Shown in pieces: positions 10,360 through 19,957 of a stretch of 64,000 nt of DNA; position 1 is the first letter of the stretch, and every line of letters starts with the position of its first letter. The DNA lies in NCBI GenBank assembly GCA_947504705.1, contig CANNIA010000013.1, positions 33,174 to 97,173 on the forward strand, in the 5' to 3' direction. The notes under the pieces were generated by a model that was not told the DNA's origin, did no database searches, and saw only the letters and a program-made list of their open reading frames with translations. This stretch comes from Paracoccaceae bacterium (GTDB taxonomy: Bacteria; Pseudomonadota; Alphaproteobacteria; Rhodobacterales; Rhodobacteraceae). Made by a program: the position numbers and the translations under genes.

Positions 10360-13300
10360 ATGAATTTCTCGGCTTGGTCGATCCGCAATCCCGTAGCACC
10401 CCTGCTGGCGTTCTTCCTTCTCGTGCTTCTGGGATGGCAAAGCTTTTACAGCCTGCCCATCACCAAATTCCCCAACATCGACGTGCCGATTGCTGCCGTA
10501 ACGGTGGTGCAATCCGGCGCAGCCCCGGCGGAAATGGAAACGCAGATCACCAAAGAGATCGAGGATGCCGTCGCCGGGATCACCGGGGCCAAGCGGATCA
10601 CCTCGACCGTGACCGACGGGCTTTCGACGACGATCATCGAATTCCGCATGGAAGTGCCGACCGAAAAGGCGGTGCAAGACACCAAGGATGCCATCGACCG
10701 CATTCGGGGCGACTTGCCCGCTGGGATCGAAGCCCCCATCGTTACGCGCATCGATGTCGAAAACGGCGCGATCATGACCTTTCGGGTCACCGCCCCCGGC
10801 ATGACGCTGGAAGAGCTGAGCTGGTTTGTCGACGACACCGTCATCCGCGCCTTGCAAGGCAAGCCGGGGGTTGGCCGGGTTGACCGCATGGGCGGGGCGA
10901 TGCGCGAAATCCGCATCGAGCTGGATCCGGTGCGGCTGGACAGTTTCGGCGTCACCGCCCAAGCCGTCAGCGCACAGCTTTCCGCGACCAACACCAATCT
11001 TGGTGCCGGCAAGTTCGAGCTTGGGACCGGCGAGCAGGTGATCCGCACCTTGGGCGACACCGGCACGGTCGAAGCGCTTGCCGCCACCACCATCGCGCTG
11101 CCGTCAGGTCGGTTCGTCAAGCTTGCCGAACTGGGCGACGTCATCGACGGCTATGAAAAACCGCGCAGCTTTGCCCGCGTTGATGGCGAAGAGGCGGTTG
11201 CTTTCCAGATATTCCGCACGAAGGGGGCGTCCGAAGTCAGCGTCGCGGAAGTCGCGAATGCCGTGATTGATGATCTGCGCAAGGTGCATCCCGACGTCAC
11301 CCTGACCAAGATCGACGACACGGTGTTCTATACCTACGGCAACTACACATCCGCGTTGAACACGCTGGTCGAAGGCTCGCTTCTTGCGGTATTCGTCGTG
11401 CTTTTGTTCCTGAAGAACTGGCGCGCTACGCTGATTTCGGCGATTGCATTGCCGTTGTCGGCAGTTCCGACCTTTTACATCATGGAGCTTTTGGGCTTTT
11501 CGCTGAACCTTGTCAGCTTTCTTGCCCTGACCTTGGCCACCGGCATCCTTGTCGACGACGCCATTGTGGAAATCGAAAATATCGCGCGGCACATCCGCAT
11601 GGGAAAAACCCCCTATCGCGCGGCTATCGAGGCGGCGGATGAAATCGGCCTTGCCGTCATCGCGACCACCTTCACCATCGTTGCGGTCTTCATTCCGGTC
11701 AGCTTCATGCCCGGCATTCCGGGGCAGTATTTCATTCAGTTCGGCCTGACCGTCGCGGTGGCCGTCCTTTTCTCGCTGATGGTCGCGCGTCTGATCACGC
11801 CGATGATGGCCGCCTATTTCATGCGGGCGACTGAGATTACCCTGCCCCGCTGGCTGTCGCTGACCCTGCGCCTAGCTGTCGCCGGGATCGTCGGGTTTCT
11901 GACGCTTGGCTACGGGGTGATGGTGGCGGCGGGTGCGACGCTGGTGGCCTATCTTCTGTGGCCCTACCTGGTGCGGTTCCTGACCCAACCGCTTCAAGAC
12001 GAACATGCCGACGGCGCGATCACACGGGGTTATATGTGGATCGTCAGGCATACGGCTGGCGGCAAGGTTCCGCTGATCCGCCTTCCGGGGCGCTACGCTA
12101 CGCTGATCGTCGCGATCATGGTGGTCTATGGCTCGATCCTGGCGATGGTCCAGATCCCCGGCAGCCTTTTCCCGCCCGAGGATGAAAGCAAGATCAAGGT
12201 CTCGGTCGAACTTCCGCCCGGCTCCTCGCTTGCCGACACTGCTACGACCACGGACGCGATGGCCGATGCAATCAAGGATATCGACGGGGTCAAATCGGTC
12301 GTGGTCATTGGCGGCACGACCCCGCTTGGCGAGCTTGACATCCGCCGCGCCAGCTTTTCCATCATTCTGGACCGGCTGGACAACGGGCTGGAGCGCAAGC
12401 TGATCGATCTTGGCCACCATCTGCCGCTGATCGGCAGCCTGATCCCCGACATCCCCTCAGAAGGTCGCCTGCGCCCGCAAGTCGAGATCGAGGCCGATGT
12501 TCTGGCCGCGCTGAAACCGATCCCGGATGTGCGGGCCTACAAGCTGCCCGGCGGCGGCGGTCCCGGCGCACGGCCCTTCAGTTTTGACATCCTGTCCGGC
12601 AGTGAAACGGATCTTGCCATCGCCGTGCGCAAGATCGAGGCGGCCTTACAGAATGAACCCTCGCTGCAGAACGTCTGGGCCGAAACCGCCCTGCCCCGGC
12701 CGGAAATCCTGATCACCCCGCGCGCGGATGAGGCGGCACGACTGGGCGTTACGGCGCAGCAGATCGCGGCTGCCGTCAGGGTGGCGACGATTGGCGATGT
12801 TCCGGCGGCGCTGGCCAAGCTGTCCATCGACGACCGGCTGATCCCGATCCGGGTTGAGTTCGCCGAAAGCGCGCGCGACGATCTGGCCCGGATTTCGGCG
12901 ATGAAACTGATGACGGCGGCTGGCCCAGTGCCGCTGTCGGCTGTGGCGACGGTTGAACTGGCCGAGGGCCCTTCGGTCGTCAAACGCCTGAACCGGCTGC
13001 GCGTTGCGACCTTGGGCGGTGACATCGCGCCGGGCTTTGTGCTGGATCAGGCGACCGCACGGTTTTACGAAATCCTGCCAACACTCGGCCTACCAGCTTC
13101 GGTCACGGTCACACCTTCCGGCGATGCCGAAGTCCAGGCAGAACTGCAGTCGAGCTTTGGCAACGCGATGGTCATGGGCGTCCTTCTGATGATGTTCGTG
13201 CTGATCCTTCTGTTCCACTCGGTCCTGCAACCCCTGACCATCGTCTTCTCGCTCCTCCTGTCGGTCGGCGGGGTCGCGGCGGCGCTGATCATCACGCAGA

Positions 13301-13797
13301 ACCCGCTGTCGATGCCGGTCCTGATCGGAATTCTGATGTTGATGGGGATCGTCGCAAAGAACGCGATCCTGCTGATAGATTTCGCCATCGAGATGCGAGT
13401 GCGCGGCATGGACCGGATCGCCGCTGTCATCGAAGCTGGGCACAAGCGGGCACGGCCCATCGTGATGACATCCATCGCCATGTCGGCGGGGATGCTGCCC
13501 TCGGCCCTTGGTGTCGGCGAGGGCGGGTCGTTCCGTGCGCCAATGGCGATTGCGGTGATGGGCGGGATTATCGTCTCGACCGGGCTGAGCCTGATCGTGG
13601 TGCCTGCGGCCTATCTGGTGATGGACGACGTGTCGCGCTCTTTCATGTGGATCTTCGGCCACATCTTCGCCGAAAAGGAACCCGAACCAGAAGCGCCCCC
13701 CGCGGCGGAACTGGCGGGAAGGATCGACGGCTTGCGCCAAAACCTTGTGCTGATCAACGGCAGGCTTGGCGCTGTTGAAAGCCGGGCCAAGGCCTAA
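10360..13797 (+). CDS. RND-family efflux transporter, inner-membrane pump (AcrB/HAE-like)
   Basis: The protein is 1145 residues, normal to slightly long. It starts MNFSAWSIRNPVAPLLAFFLLVLLG (TM1) and has two large periplasmic loops and twelve predicted TM segments. TM4 carries GILVDDAIVEIENI, the proton-relay Asp pair. The second half repeats the pattern (GIVAKNAILLIDFAIE). A charged tail of about 50 residues (KEPEPEAPPAAE...) forms a short predicted coiled coil. It is a proton-driven exporter of amphiphilic compounds, co-transcribed with the adaptor and TetR. Substrate is unknown. Its end is 3 nt from the convergent hyuB gene. Confidence 0.96.
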   Translation: MNFSAWSIRNPVAPLLAFFLLVLLGWQSFYSLPITKFPNIDVPIAAVTVVQSGAAPAEMETQITKEIEDAVAGITGAKRITSTVTDGLSTTIIEFRMEVPTEKAVQDTKDAIDRIRGDLPAGIEAPIVTRIDVENGAIMTFRVTAPGMTLEELSWFVDDTVIRALQGKPGVGRVDRMGGAMREIRIELDPVRLDSFGVTAQAVSAQLSATNTNLGAGKFELGTGEQVIRTLGDTGTVEALAATTIALPSGRFVKLAELGDVIDGYEKPRSFARVDGEEAVAFQIFRTKGASEVSVAEVANAVIDDLRKVHPDVTLTKIDDTVFYTYGNYTSALNTLVEGSLLAVFVVLLFLKNWRATLISAIALPLSAVPTFYIMELLGFSLNLVSFLALTLATGILVDDAIVEIENIARHIRMGKTPYRAAIEAADEIGLAVIATTFTIVAVFIPVSFMPGIPGQYFIQFGLTVAVAVLFSLMVARLITPMMAAYFMRATEITLPRWLSLTLRLAVAGIVGFLTLGYGVMVAAGATLVAYLLWPYLVRFLTQPLQDEHADGAITRGYMWIVRHTAGGKVPLIRLPGRYATLIVAIMVVYGSILAMVQIPGSLFPPEDESKIKVSVELPPGSSLADTATTTDAMADAIKDIDGVKSVVVIGGTTPLGELDIRRASFSIILDRLDNGLERKLIDLGHHLPLIGSLIPDIPSEGRLRPQVEIEADVLAALKPIPDVRAYKLPGGGGPGARPFSFDILSGSETDLAIAVRKIEAALQNEPSLQNVWAETALPRPEILITPRADEAARLGVTAQQIAAAVRVATIGDVPAALAKLSIDDRLIPIRVEFAESARDDLARISAMKLMTAAGPVPLSAVATVELAEGPSVVKRLNRLRVATLGGDIAPGFVLDQATARFYEILPTLGLPASVTVTPSGDAEVQAELQSSFGNAMVMGVLLMMFVLILLFHSVLQPLTIVFSLLLSVGGVAAALIITQNPLSMPVLIGILMLMGIVAKNAILLIDFAIEMRVRGMDRIAAVIEAGHKRARPIVMTSIAMSAGMLPSALGVGEGGSFRAPMAIAVMGGIIVSTGLSLIVVPAAYLVMDDVSRSFMWIFGHIFAEKEPEPEAPPAAELAGRIDGLRQNLVLINGRLGAVESRAKA

Positions 13798-13800
13798 ACC

Positions 13801-15492
13801 TTAAGTCGGCGGCAGAACCCCGGGCCAGAGCCGTTCCGCTTCGGCCCGGGAATAGCGCCCCAGCGCCACGTCACGGGCAAGGCTTGCCGGATCGCGTCTT
13901 GCCGGGTCGCCATAACCCCCGCCACCCGGTGTGCGGACCCGCACCCGGTCGCCCGGCTTTAGCGCAATGTCCTGCGCCTTGGACAGATGCTCGGGCACCA
14001 TGACCACGCTATCACGTGTCACCTCCACCCGGTTCACCGCCCCATCACCGCCCCCCAACGCGCCCTGAGGCCCGGTGCGGCCATGGTCCATCACGAAACT
14101 CGCCCGCGCTTCGCCGCGCAGAAGCTCGATTTCGTAGTCGAGGCCCAACCCACCCCGATACTCCCCCGCCCCGCCCGACCCTTCGTGCAGGGCATAATGG
14201 CAGTAAAGCACCGGATATGTCTGCTCCATGATTTCGACCGGCGGAGCCTTGGAAATGCCAATTGTCGAACACCCGTTCGCAATCCCGTCGCCGCCCGCAA
14301 AGCCGCCATAGCCGCCGCCAGAAATCTGGTACATGACAAAATCACGGCCCTTCTCCGGGTCATTGCCGCCAAGGCCAAAGTTGCCCGAGGTGCCAGCCGG
14401 AGCCGCAGTCACCCGATCCGGCACCGCCTGCACCAAAGCGGCAAACACAGCTTCGGCGATCCGCTGGCTGACTTCCGCCGCGCAGCCCGAAACCGGGCGC
14501 GGATAGGCGGCGTCGAGGAAGGTGCCTTCGATCCCGGTGACATGCAGGGGTTCAAAAGCGCCCGCAGAAATCGGGACATCGGGGAAGATGTGCCGCATCG
14601 CAAGGTAGACCGATGACAGGGTCGTCGCCCGGACCGAGTTCATCGGACCCCGGCAAGGGTCCGAGGAGCCAGAAAAATCGAAGGTCAGGTCGTCGTCTTT
14701 GCGCGTGACGGTCAGGGCGATGGTCAGGGGTTCGTTCACCACCCCGTCGCTGTCGATATAGGCGCGGGCCTGATAGGCACCTGCGGGAATAAGCCCAATC
14801 ATCGCCCGCATCTGCCGGGCGGCAAGGCGGCGCATTTCGGCGATGGCCTCGGTCACCGTGGCATCGCCATAGCGGTCCAGAAGCCCCGCCAACCGGTCTG
14901 CGCCCACCATCAGGGCCGAGGCCTGCGCCTTAACATCGCCGATCCGTTGTTCGGATACCCGGATGTTGGAACAGATGATCTGGTAGATTTCCTGATCCAG
15001 CACGCCCTTCTTGAACAGCTTGACCGGCGGCAGGCGCAGGCCCTCCTGTTCGGCGCTGATCGCGGATGCCGAAAACCCCCCCGGCACCGCACCCCCGGTG
15101 TCGGGCCAATGGCCGGTGTTGGAAAGCCAGCAGAAGATCTCGCCACAGCGCCAGACGGGCATGGCGAAGCGCACGTCCATCAGATGCGTGCCTCCCAGAT
15201 AGGGGTCGTTGACGATGTAGATATCGCCCGGTTCCGGTGCGGCAGTTATCCCGTCGCGGATACGTTCCAGAATCGTCCGAGTGGAAAACTGCATGACACC
15301 GACAAAGACCGGCAGGCCTTTAGCGCCTTGCGCGATCAGGCTGCCATCCGTGGCAGAGTAAATGCCGTCCGACCGGTCGTCGGCCTCGGCGATCACGGGG
15401 GAGAAAGCGGCGCGCGAAAAGGTCAGGTCCATCTCGTCGCAGACCTGCTGCAGGCCCGCTTGGATGACAGCAAGGGTGACGGGGTCGATCAT
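13801..15492 (-). CDS. Hydantoinase B/oxoprolinase family protein
   Basis: The protein is 563 residues, starting MIDPVTLAVIQAGLQQVCDEMDLTFSRAAFSPVIAEADDRSDGIYS. This matches the HyuB/N-methylhydantoinase beta family, including DPYLGGTHLMDVRFAMPV, DFSGSSDPCRGPMNSV and the C-terminal PGGGGYGDP. HyuA/HyuB pairs open cyclic amides (hydantoins, 5-oxoproline, pyroglutamate-like lactams, and in related acetone carboxylases a different reaction) in an ATP-dependent way. It is the last gene of the long minus-strand cluster, 97 bp after hyuA. In this setting the likely substrate is the lactam formed from a reduced hydroxy-heterocycle, which is inference. Confidence 0.93.
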   Translation of the reverse strand: MIDPVTLAVIQAGLQQVCDEMDLTFSRAAFSPVIAEADDRSDGIYSATDGSLIAQGAKGLPVFVGVMQFSTRTILERIRDGITAAPEPGDIYIVNDPYLGGTHLMDVRFAMPVWRCGEIFCWLSNTGHWPDTGGAVPGGFSASAISAEQEGLRLPPVKLFKKGVLDQEIYQIICSNIRVSEQRIGDVKAQASALMVGADRLAGLLDRYGDATVTEAIAEMRRLAARQMRAMIGLIPAGAYQARAYIDSDGVVNEPLTIALTVTRKDDDLTFDFSGSSDPCRGPMNSVRATTLSSVYLAMRHIFPDVPISAGAFEPLHVTGIEGTFLDAAYPRPVSGCAAEVSQRIAEAVFAALVQAVPDRVTAAPAGTSGNFGLGGNDPEKGRDFVMYQISGGGYGGFAGGDGIANGCSTIGISKAPPVEIMEQTYPVLYCHYALHEGSGGAGEYRGGLGLDYEIELLRGEARASFVMDHGRTGPQGALGGGDGAVNRVEVTRDSVVMVPEHLSKAQDIALKPGDRVRVRTPGGGGYGDPARRDPASLARDVALGRYSRAEAERLWPGVLPPT

Positions 15493-15589
15493 GCGGGTCT
15501 CCTCCAGCCGCTCGGCGCGGCGCGGGTGCTTGCTTCTCGCTGGGGCGCGTCAGCGATGAGCGCCCGCACGGGAGCGAAGAGCGACCCGG

Positions 15590-17608
15590 TCATGCTGTCA
15601 CCTCCACGATCAGGTTGCCATCGCTGTCCGAAGTAACCCTTGTTCCGGGGTCGATGACAATGGTCGTGTCCATCTGCTCGATGATCACGGGGCCACGCAG
15701 GTCCAGATTCAAGGGCAAGTGGTCGCGCCAGTAGACCGGGGTGTCGTGCCAGGTGTCGAACCAGACTTTGCGGATCGAGGCGGGTTCGGCGCTGGGCTTC
15801 CGTCCGTCCGGATCGATCAGCCGCGAGAGGTCCAGCGCCGGGCGTTCACCGATGACCGAGCAGTTGAGGTTCACAAGATTCGCCCGGATCGTTGGCAGGT
15901 CGACCCGGAAGCGGGCGTGGTAAGCGACCTCAAACAGGCGCTGCAACTCATCTCGGCTGGGGGTGGACGAGGGCAGAGCCACGCGCAGAAGATGGGTTTG
16001 GCCGACGAATTGCATATCGGCAGAGAATTCAGCGCGGACTTGGGTCAGGGCGATTTTCTCAAGGCCGATCAGGCGGCGGCCTTCGGCCTCTTGAGCGGCG
16101 AGGACGCCGTGGACATCCCCCATATCCACCACGTCCAGCGGGCGGTTCAGTGTGCGCACGAAGTCATGTCGCAGGTCTGCCACCACGCAGCCAAGCGCGT
16201 TGGTGATGCCGGGGCGGGCGGGGATCAGGACTTTTGGAACGTTCAGTTCACGCGCCAAGGCCACCGCATGCAGCGGCCCCGCACCGCCAAAGGCAAACAG
16301 CGCAAAGTCGCGTGGGTCAGCACCGAGAGAGATGGAGACCATCCGGATCGCCCCCGCCATATGTGTGTTTGCGATACGGATCACCGCTTCGGCGGCCTGT
16401 TCGACGGATAGGCCAAGGGGCTTGGCGATCTGGTCGTGCATCGCCTGATGGGCCGCCTCAGCCGCCTGACCAAAGCGGCTGGCGGGAAGGCGTCCAAGGA
16501 TCAGGTTCGCGTCCGAAATCGTGACCCTCGTGCCGCCCCGGCCATAGCAGACCGGGCCGGGGGTGGAGCCCGCGCTTTCCGGCCCCACCCGCAGCATGCC
16601 ACCGGCATCGATCCTTGCGATACTGCCTCCGCCCGCTCCCACGGTCCGCACATCGACCATCGGCACATGGATCGGCATGGCATATTCCACCTCGATCTCG
16701 TTCGAGACCGGGGCGATGCCCGCCTTGATCATCGCCACGTCCGTGCTGGTCCCGCCCATGTCATAGGTCAGCAAGTTCGCAATCCCCGCCCGCCGCCCGG
16801 TGGCAACAGCCGCCATGACACCCGAGGCGGGACCGGACATCACGGTCTTGACCGCCTCTTTCGCCACATCGCGGGCCGCGACCATGCCGCCGTTGCCGTT
16901 CATCACCAGAAGGTCGCGGGCATAGCCCTTGGCGGCCAACTCGTCGGCCAGCCGTGCAACATAGCGCTCCAGGAGGGGCTGGACCGAGGCGTTCACAGCC
17001 GCAGTCACCCCGCGTTCGTATTCGCGGCTTTCCGACAAAAGCGCATGGCCAAGCGTCACATAGGAGTTCGGCCAAAGGCTTCGCGCAATCTCACCCGCCC
17101 GCAACTCATGCGCCGGGTTGGCATAGGCATGCAGGAAATGGATCACCAGACTTTCGCAGCCCTGATCCCGCAGCTGGATCACCGCCGCGCGCAAAGCGTC
17201 TTCGTCCAGCGTGATCAGCACCCTGCCCCTCGCGTCCATCCGTTCCGGCACCTCAAGCCTAAGGTCGCGGGGGATGACCGGGGTGAAGGAGCCGTACATG
17301 CCATAGGCCTGCGGACGGGTGCGGCGGCCAAGCTCTAAGACGTCGCGAAAGCCCCGCGTGGTGATCATGCCAGTTTTCGACAACTGGCGTTCCAGCACGG
17401 CATTGGTGGTCGTGGTTGTTCCATGAACAATTAGGTCGATGGTCGAAAGCTCCGTCCCGGCAGCCGCGAAAGCCTCCAGCACCCCGCCCGACTGGTTCGG
17501 CAAGGTCGTCGGCACCTTGGCCAGCCGGACTGCGCCCGTGGCCGGGTCAAAGATCACCAGATCGGTGAAGGTGCCACCCACATCGACGCCTGCGACAAGA
17601 CCCGCCAT
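15590..17608 (-). CDS. Hydantoinase/oxoprolinase subunit A (HyuA-like)
   Basis: The protein is 672 residues. The N-terminus GVDVGGTFTDLVIFDPATG is the phosphate-binding motif of the ASKHA ATPase fold. HGTTTTTNAVLER, YDMGGTSTDVAMI and AGGGSIARIDAGGMLRVGPESAG are further family signatures, and the C-terminal part carries GPVIIEQMDTTIVIDPG. It provides the ATP-dependent activation for ring opening with HyuB. The start abuts the livF stop (1-nt gap), so translation is coupled to the ABC importer. This links uptake and ring cleavage of the same substrate class. Confidence 0.94.
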   Translation of the reverse strand: MAGLVAGVDVGGTFTDLVIFDPATGAVRLAKVPTTLPNQSGGVLEAFAAAGTELSTIDLIVHGTTTTTNAVLERQLSKTGMITTRGFRDVLELGRRTRPQAYGMYGSFTPVIPRDLRLEVPERMDARGRVLITLDEDALRAAVIQLRDQGCESLVIHFLHAYANPAHELRAGEIARSLWPNSYVTLGHALLSESREYERGVTAAVNASVQPLLERYVARLADELAAKGYARDLLVMNGNGGMVAARDVAKEAVKTVMSGPASGVMAAVATGRRAGIANLLTYDMGGTSTDVAMIKAGIAPVSNEIEVEYAMPIHVPMVDVRTVGAGGGSIARIDAGGMLRVGPESAGSTPGPVCYGRGGTRVTISDANLILGRLPASRFGQAAEAAHQAMHDQIAKPLGLSVEQAAEAVIRIANTHMAGAIRMVSISLGADPRDFALFAFGGAGPLHAVALARELNVPKVLIPARPGITNALGCVVADLRHDFVRTLNRPLDVVDMGDVHGVLAAQEAEGRRLIGLEKIALTQVRAEFSADMQFVGQTHLLRVALPSSTPSRDELQRLFEVAYHARFRVDLPTIRANLVNLNCSVIGERPALDLSRLIDPDGRKPSAEPASIRKVWFDTWHDTPVYWRDHLPLNLDLRGPVIIEQMDTTIVIDPGTRVTSDSDGNLIVEVTA

Positions 17609-18307
17609 TCACACCCCCACATAGGTTCGGAAGACCGGGTCAACCGCTACCAGCCCTACGACATCTCGTATCTCCTCGACCCTACCCGCCCGCATGAAAC
17701 CCACGCGGTCGGCAAGCTTCAACACGGCATCGACCCGCTGTTCGACCAAGACCACGGCCACGCCTTGCGCTTTCAGGGTCAGCACCGCCTCCTGGATCAG
17801 CGTGATCATCGACGGCTGCAGACCTTCGGTCGGTTCATCCAGCAAAAGAACCTTCGGGTTCAGACACAGCGCGCGGGCAATGGCCAGCATCTGCTGCTCG
17901 CCCCCCGACAGCGTTTGCGCGGTTTGGGTCAGACGTTCGCGCAGGCGGGGGAACAGCGTCAGCACCCGGTGAAGGGTGTTTTCGTCATTGCCCTGCACCA
18001 AGCCGCCGATAGCAAGGTTTTCAGCCACCGTCAACGGCCCGAACAGGCGGCGGCCCTGGGGGACATAGGCAAGGCCTCGCTTTGGCACCTGATGCGCGGG
18101 CAGGCCTTGCAGCGCAATGCCGTTCAGCTGGATCGTCCCGGAGGTCGCAGGCAACAGGCCCATCAGGCATTTCAGGAAGGTTGATTTCCCCACCCCGTTG
18201 CGGCCCATCAGGCAGGTTATCTGCCCCGGCTCGGCCCGGAAATCGACGCCGCGCAGCACGGTGAACGGGCCATAACCTGCGGTGATGCCCGAAACCTCAA
18301 GCGCCAA
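17609..18307 (-). CDS. livF: Branched-chain amino acid-type ABC transporter ATP-binding protein (LivF-like)
   Basis: The protein is 232 residues from a TTG start at 18307, preceded by GGAGG six nt upstream, inside the end of livG. Walker A is GRNGVGKST, the ABC signature LSGGEQQML, and Walker B LLLDEPTEGL. The length fits LivF (about 233). A longer reading from 18376 has no homology in its first 23 residues and was rejected. The start overlaps the livG stop by 11 nt. It is the ATPase partner of LivG and the LivH/LivM permeases. Confidence 0.95.
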   Translation of the reverse strand: MALEVSGITAGYGPFTVLRGVDFRAEPGQITCLMGRNGVGKSTFLKCLMGLLPATSGTIQLNGIALQGLPAHQVPKRGLAYVPQGRRLFGPLTVAENLAIGGLVQGNDENTLHRVLTLFPRLRERLTQTAQTLSGGEQQMLAIARALCLNPKVLLLDEPTEGLQPSMITLIQEAVLTLKAQGVAVVLVEQRVDAVLKLADRVGFMRAGRVEEIRDVVGLVAVDPVFRTYVGV

Positions 18308-19001
18308 GATAGGCCTCCTGCACGGCGCGATTGGCGCGGATCGCCTCGGGCGTGCCAGTAGCAAGCACCTGACCAAAGTTCAGGACGGTGATATTGGTGG
18401 CAAGATCCATCACCACCTCCATATTGTGTTCGATCAAGAGGACTGTAGTTTCCGGCACCAGACCTTCCACCAACGCTTTGAAGCCTTCGATCTCGCTGGC
18501 CGCAAGGCCCTGGGTCGGCTCATCCAGGATCAGCAGCCGGGGGTGGAGGGCCAGCCCCATCGCCAGTTCCAACAGGCGCTGATGGCCGTAGGAAAGGGTC
18601 TGCGCCTCTTGGCTTTCAAGCCCCGCTAGGCCGACACGCGCCAGCGCCGCGCGGGTCTGGGCGGCAAGGTCTCGGGTGCCACGGGATTGCACGGCAAGGG
18701 CGACGTTGTCGAAGACCGTCAGGCGCGGGAAGATCGAGGTGATCTGGAACGTATAGGCAATCCCCTTGCGCACCCGCAGATGGGCGGGAAGGCGGGTGAT
18801 GTCTTCGCCTTCCAGAAGAACGCTGCCCGACTGCGGCAGGCGGCGACCTGACAGCAGGCTGACAAAGGTGGTCTTGCCCGCCCCATTGGGGCCGATCAGG
18901 GCATGGATCTCCCCGGCGTTCAGGATGAAATCGACGCCATCCACCGCGCGAAGTCCGCCGAAATGAAGGGTAAGGTCGCGGGTTTCGATCAAGGGAGCCA
19001 T
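18297..19001 (-). CDS. livG: Branched-chain amino acid-type ABC transporter ATP-binding protein (LivG-like)
   Basis: The protein is 234 residues from the ATG at 19001 (MAPLIETRDLTLHFGGLRAVDGV). Walker A is GPNGAGKTT, signature LSYGHQRLLE, and Walker B LLILDEPTQGL; LSYGHQ is the LivG-style variant of LSGGQ. It overlaps livM by 13 nt and livF by 11 nt. The open frame extends further upstream, but that part is antisense-like and overlaps livM. It energises import of the substrate bound by LivK. Confidence 0.94.
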   Translation of the reverse strand: MAPLIETRDLTLHFGGLRAVDGVDFILNAGEIHALIGPNGAGKTTFVSLLSGRRLPQSGSVLLEGEDITRLPAHLRVRKGIAYTFQITSIFPRLTVFDNVALAVQSRGTRDLAAQTRAALARVGLAGLESQEAQTLSYGHQRLLELAMGLALHPRLLILDEPTQGLAASEIEGFKALVEGLVPETTVLLIEHNMEVVMDLATNITVLNFGQVLATGTPEAIRANRAVQEAYLGA

Positions 19002-19957
19002 TTCAGCCCCCTTTCCCGCAACGTGCCCAAAATGCCCCGTGGCGCGAAGAGGACCAGCACGACCAGCGCGGCACCGATCACGAAGTAATCCATCCCCTCC
19101 AGCACCGGCCAAAGCCGCGCCAGCCTAGACGTGCCTTCGATCAGCACGAACATCAACAACGCGCCAAGGAAGGGGCCGATCGTGGTGCCCGCCCCGCCAA
19201 GAAGCACGTAAAGCATCGGCAGGATCGAATACTGGATCGTCGCAAAATTCGCGCCCGCATAGCCGAAAAGAAGCGCATAAGCCGCCCCCGCCGCCCCGGC
19301 ATAAAGGCCTGAGATCACAAGGGCTGCCAGCTTCACCGTAAAGGGGTTGATCCCCAGCATGCGTGAGCGTTCCTCGTTCTCACGCATCGCAACCATGCTG
19401 CGGCCAAAGGGCGAGCGGACAAGGGCTAGGCTGACCAGAAGGCCAATCGCGAAGAGGAAAAGGGCCGCAACGAAGCGGGGGGTGTCGGTCGACATGTCAA
19501 AGCCAAGGATCACCCGGCTGGCGGCGGGCAGGGTAAAGCCCTCGTCGCCGCCGGTGATGGGTCCAAAGTACAGGATGGTCAGGTACCCCGCCTGCGCGAA
19601 CATCAGCGTCACGATCATGAAACTGACCCCCGCCGTGCGCAGTGCTAGAAGACCGACAGCCGCCGCCATACCCCCCCCGGCCAGCACGCCAAGCAGCAGC
19701 GCAGGGCCTGCGGAAAGCCCCCAGAATTGGGCGGAAAGGCCAGCGGCAAAGACTCCAGCCGCCAGAAACAGCGCGTGGCCAAGGCTCAGAAGACCGGTGT
19801 ATCCGTAGGCCAGATTGTAACCCATGGCAAAGACCGCCAGCACAAGGATCCGTGCCAACATCGTCGCCGGATAGGGTGGCAGCACCGCCAGTGCCACGGC
19901 CAAGGCAAGGATCAGCGCCAGATGCAGGGCGAAGGGCTTTACGCTTTCGCCCATCAC
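18989..19957 (-). CDS. livM: Branched-chain amino acid-type ABC transporter permease (LivM-like)
   Basis: The protein is 322 residues with eight to ten hydrophobic segments. It contains the LivM-type motif MRENEERSRMLGINPFTVKLAALVISG, the cytoplasmic EAA-like coupling loop, and GGAGTTIGPFLGALLM. Its ATG overlaps the livH stop as ATGA (19954-19957). It is one of two permeases of the HAAT-type importer in this cluster. Confidence 0.95.
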   Translation of the reverse strand: MMGESVKPFALHLALILALAVALAVLPPYPATMLARILVLAVFAMGYNLAYGYTGLLSLGHALFLAAGVFAAGLSAQFWGLSAGPALLLGVLAGGGMAAAVGLLALRTAGVSFMIVTLMFAQAGYLTILYFGPITGGDEGFTLPAASRVILGFDMSTDTPRFVAALFLFAIGLLVSLALVRSPFGRSMVAMRENEERSRMLGINPFTVKLAALVISGLYAGAAGAAYALLFGYAGANFATIQYSILPMLYVLLGGAGTTIGPFLGALLMFVLIEGTSRLARLWPVLEGMDYFVIGAALVVLVLFAPRGILGTLRERGLKWLP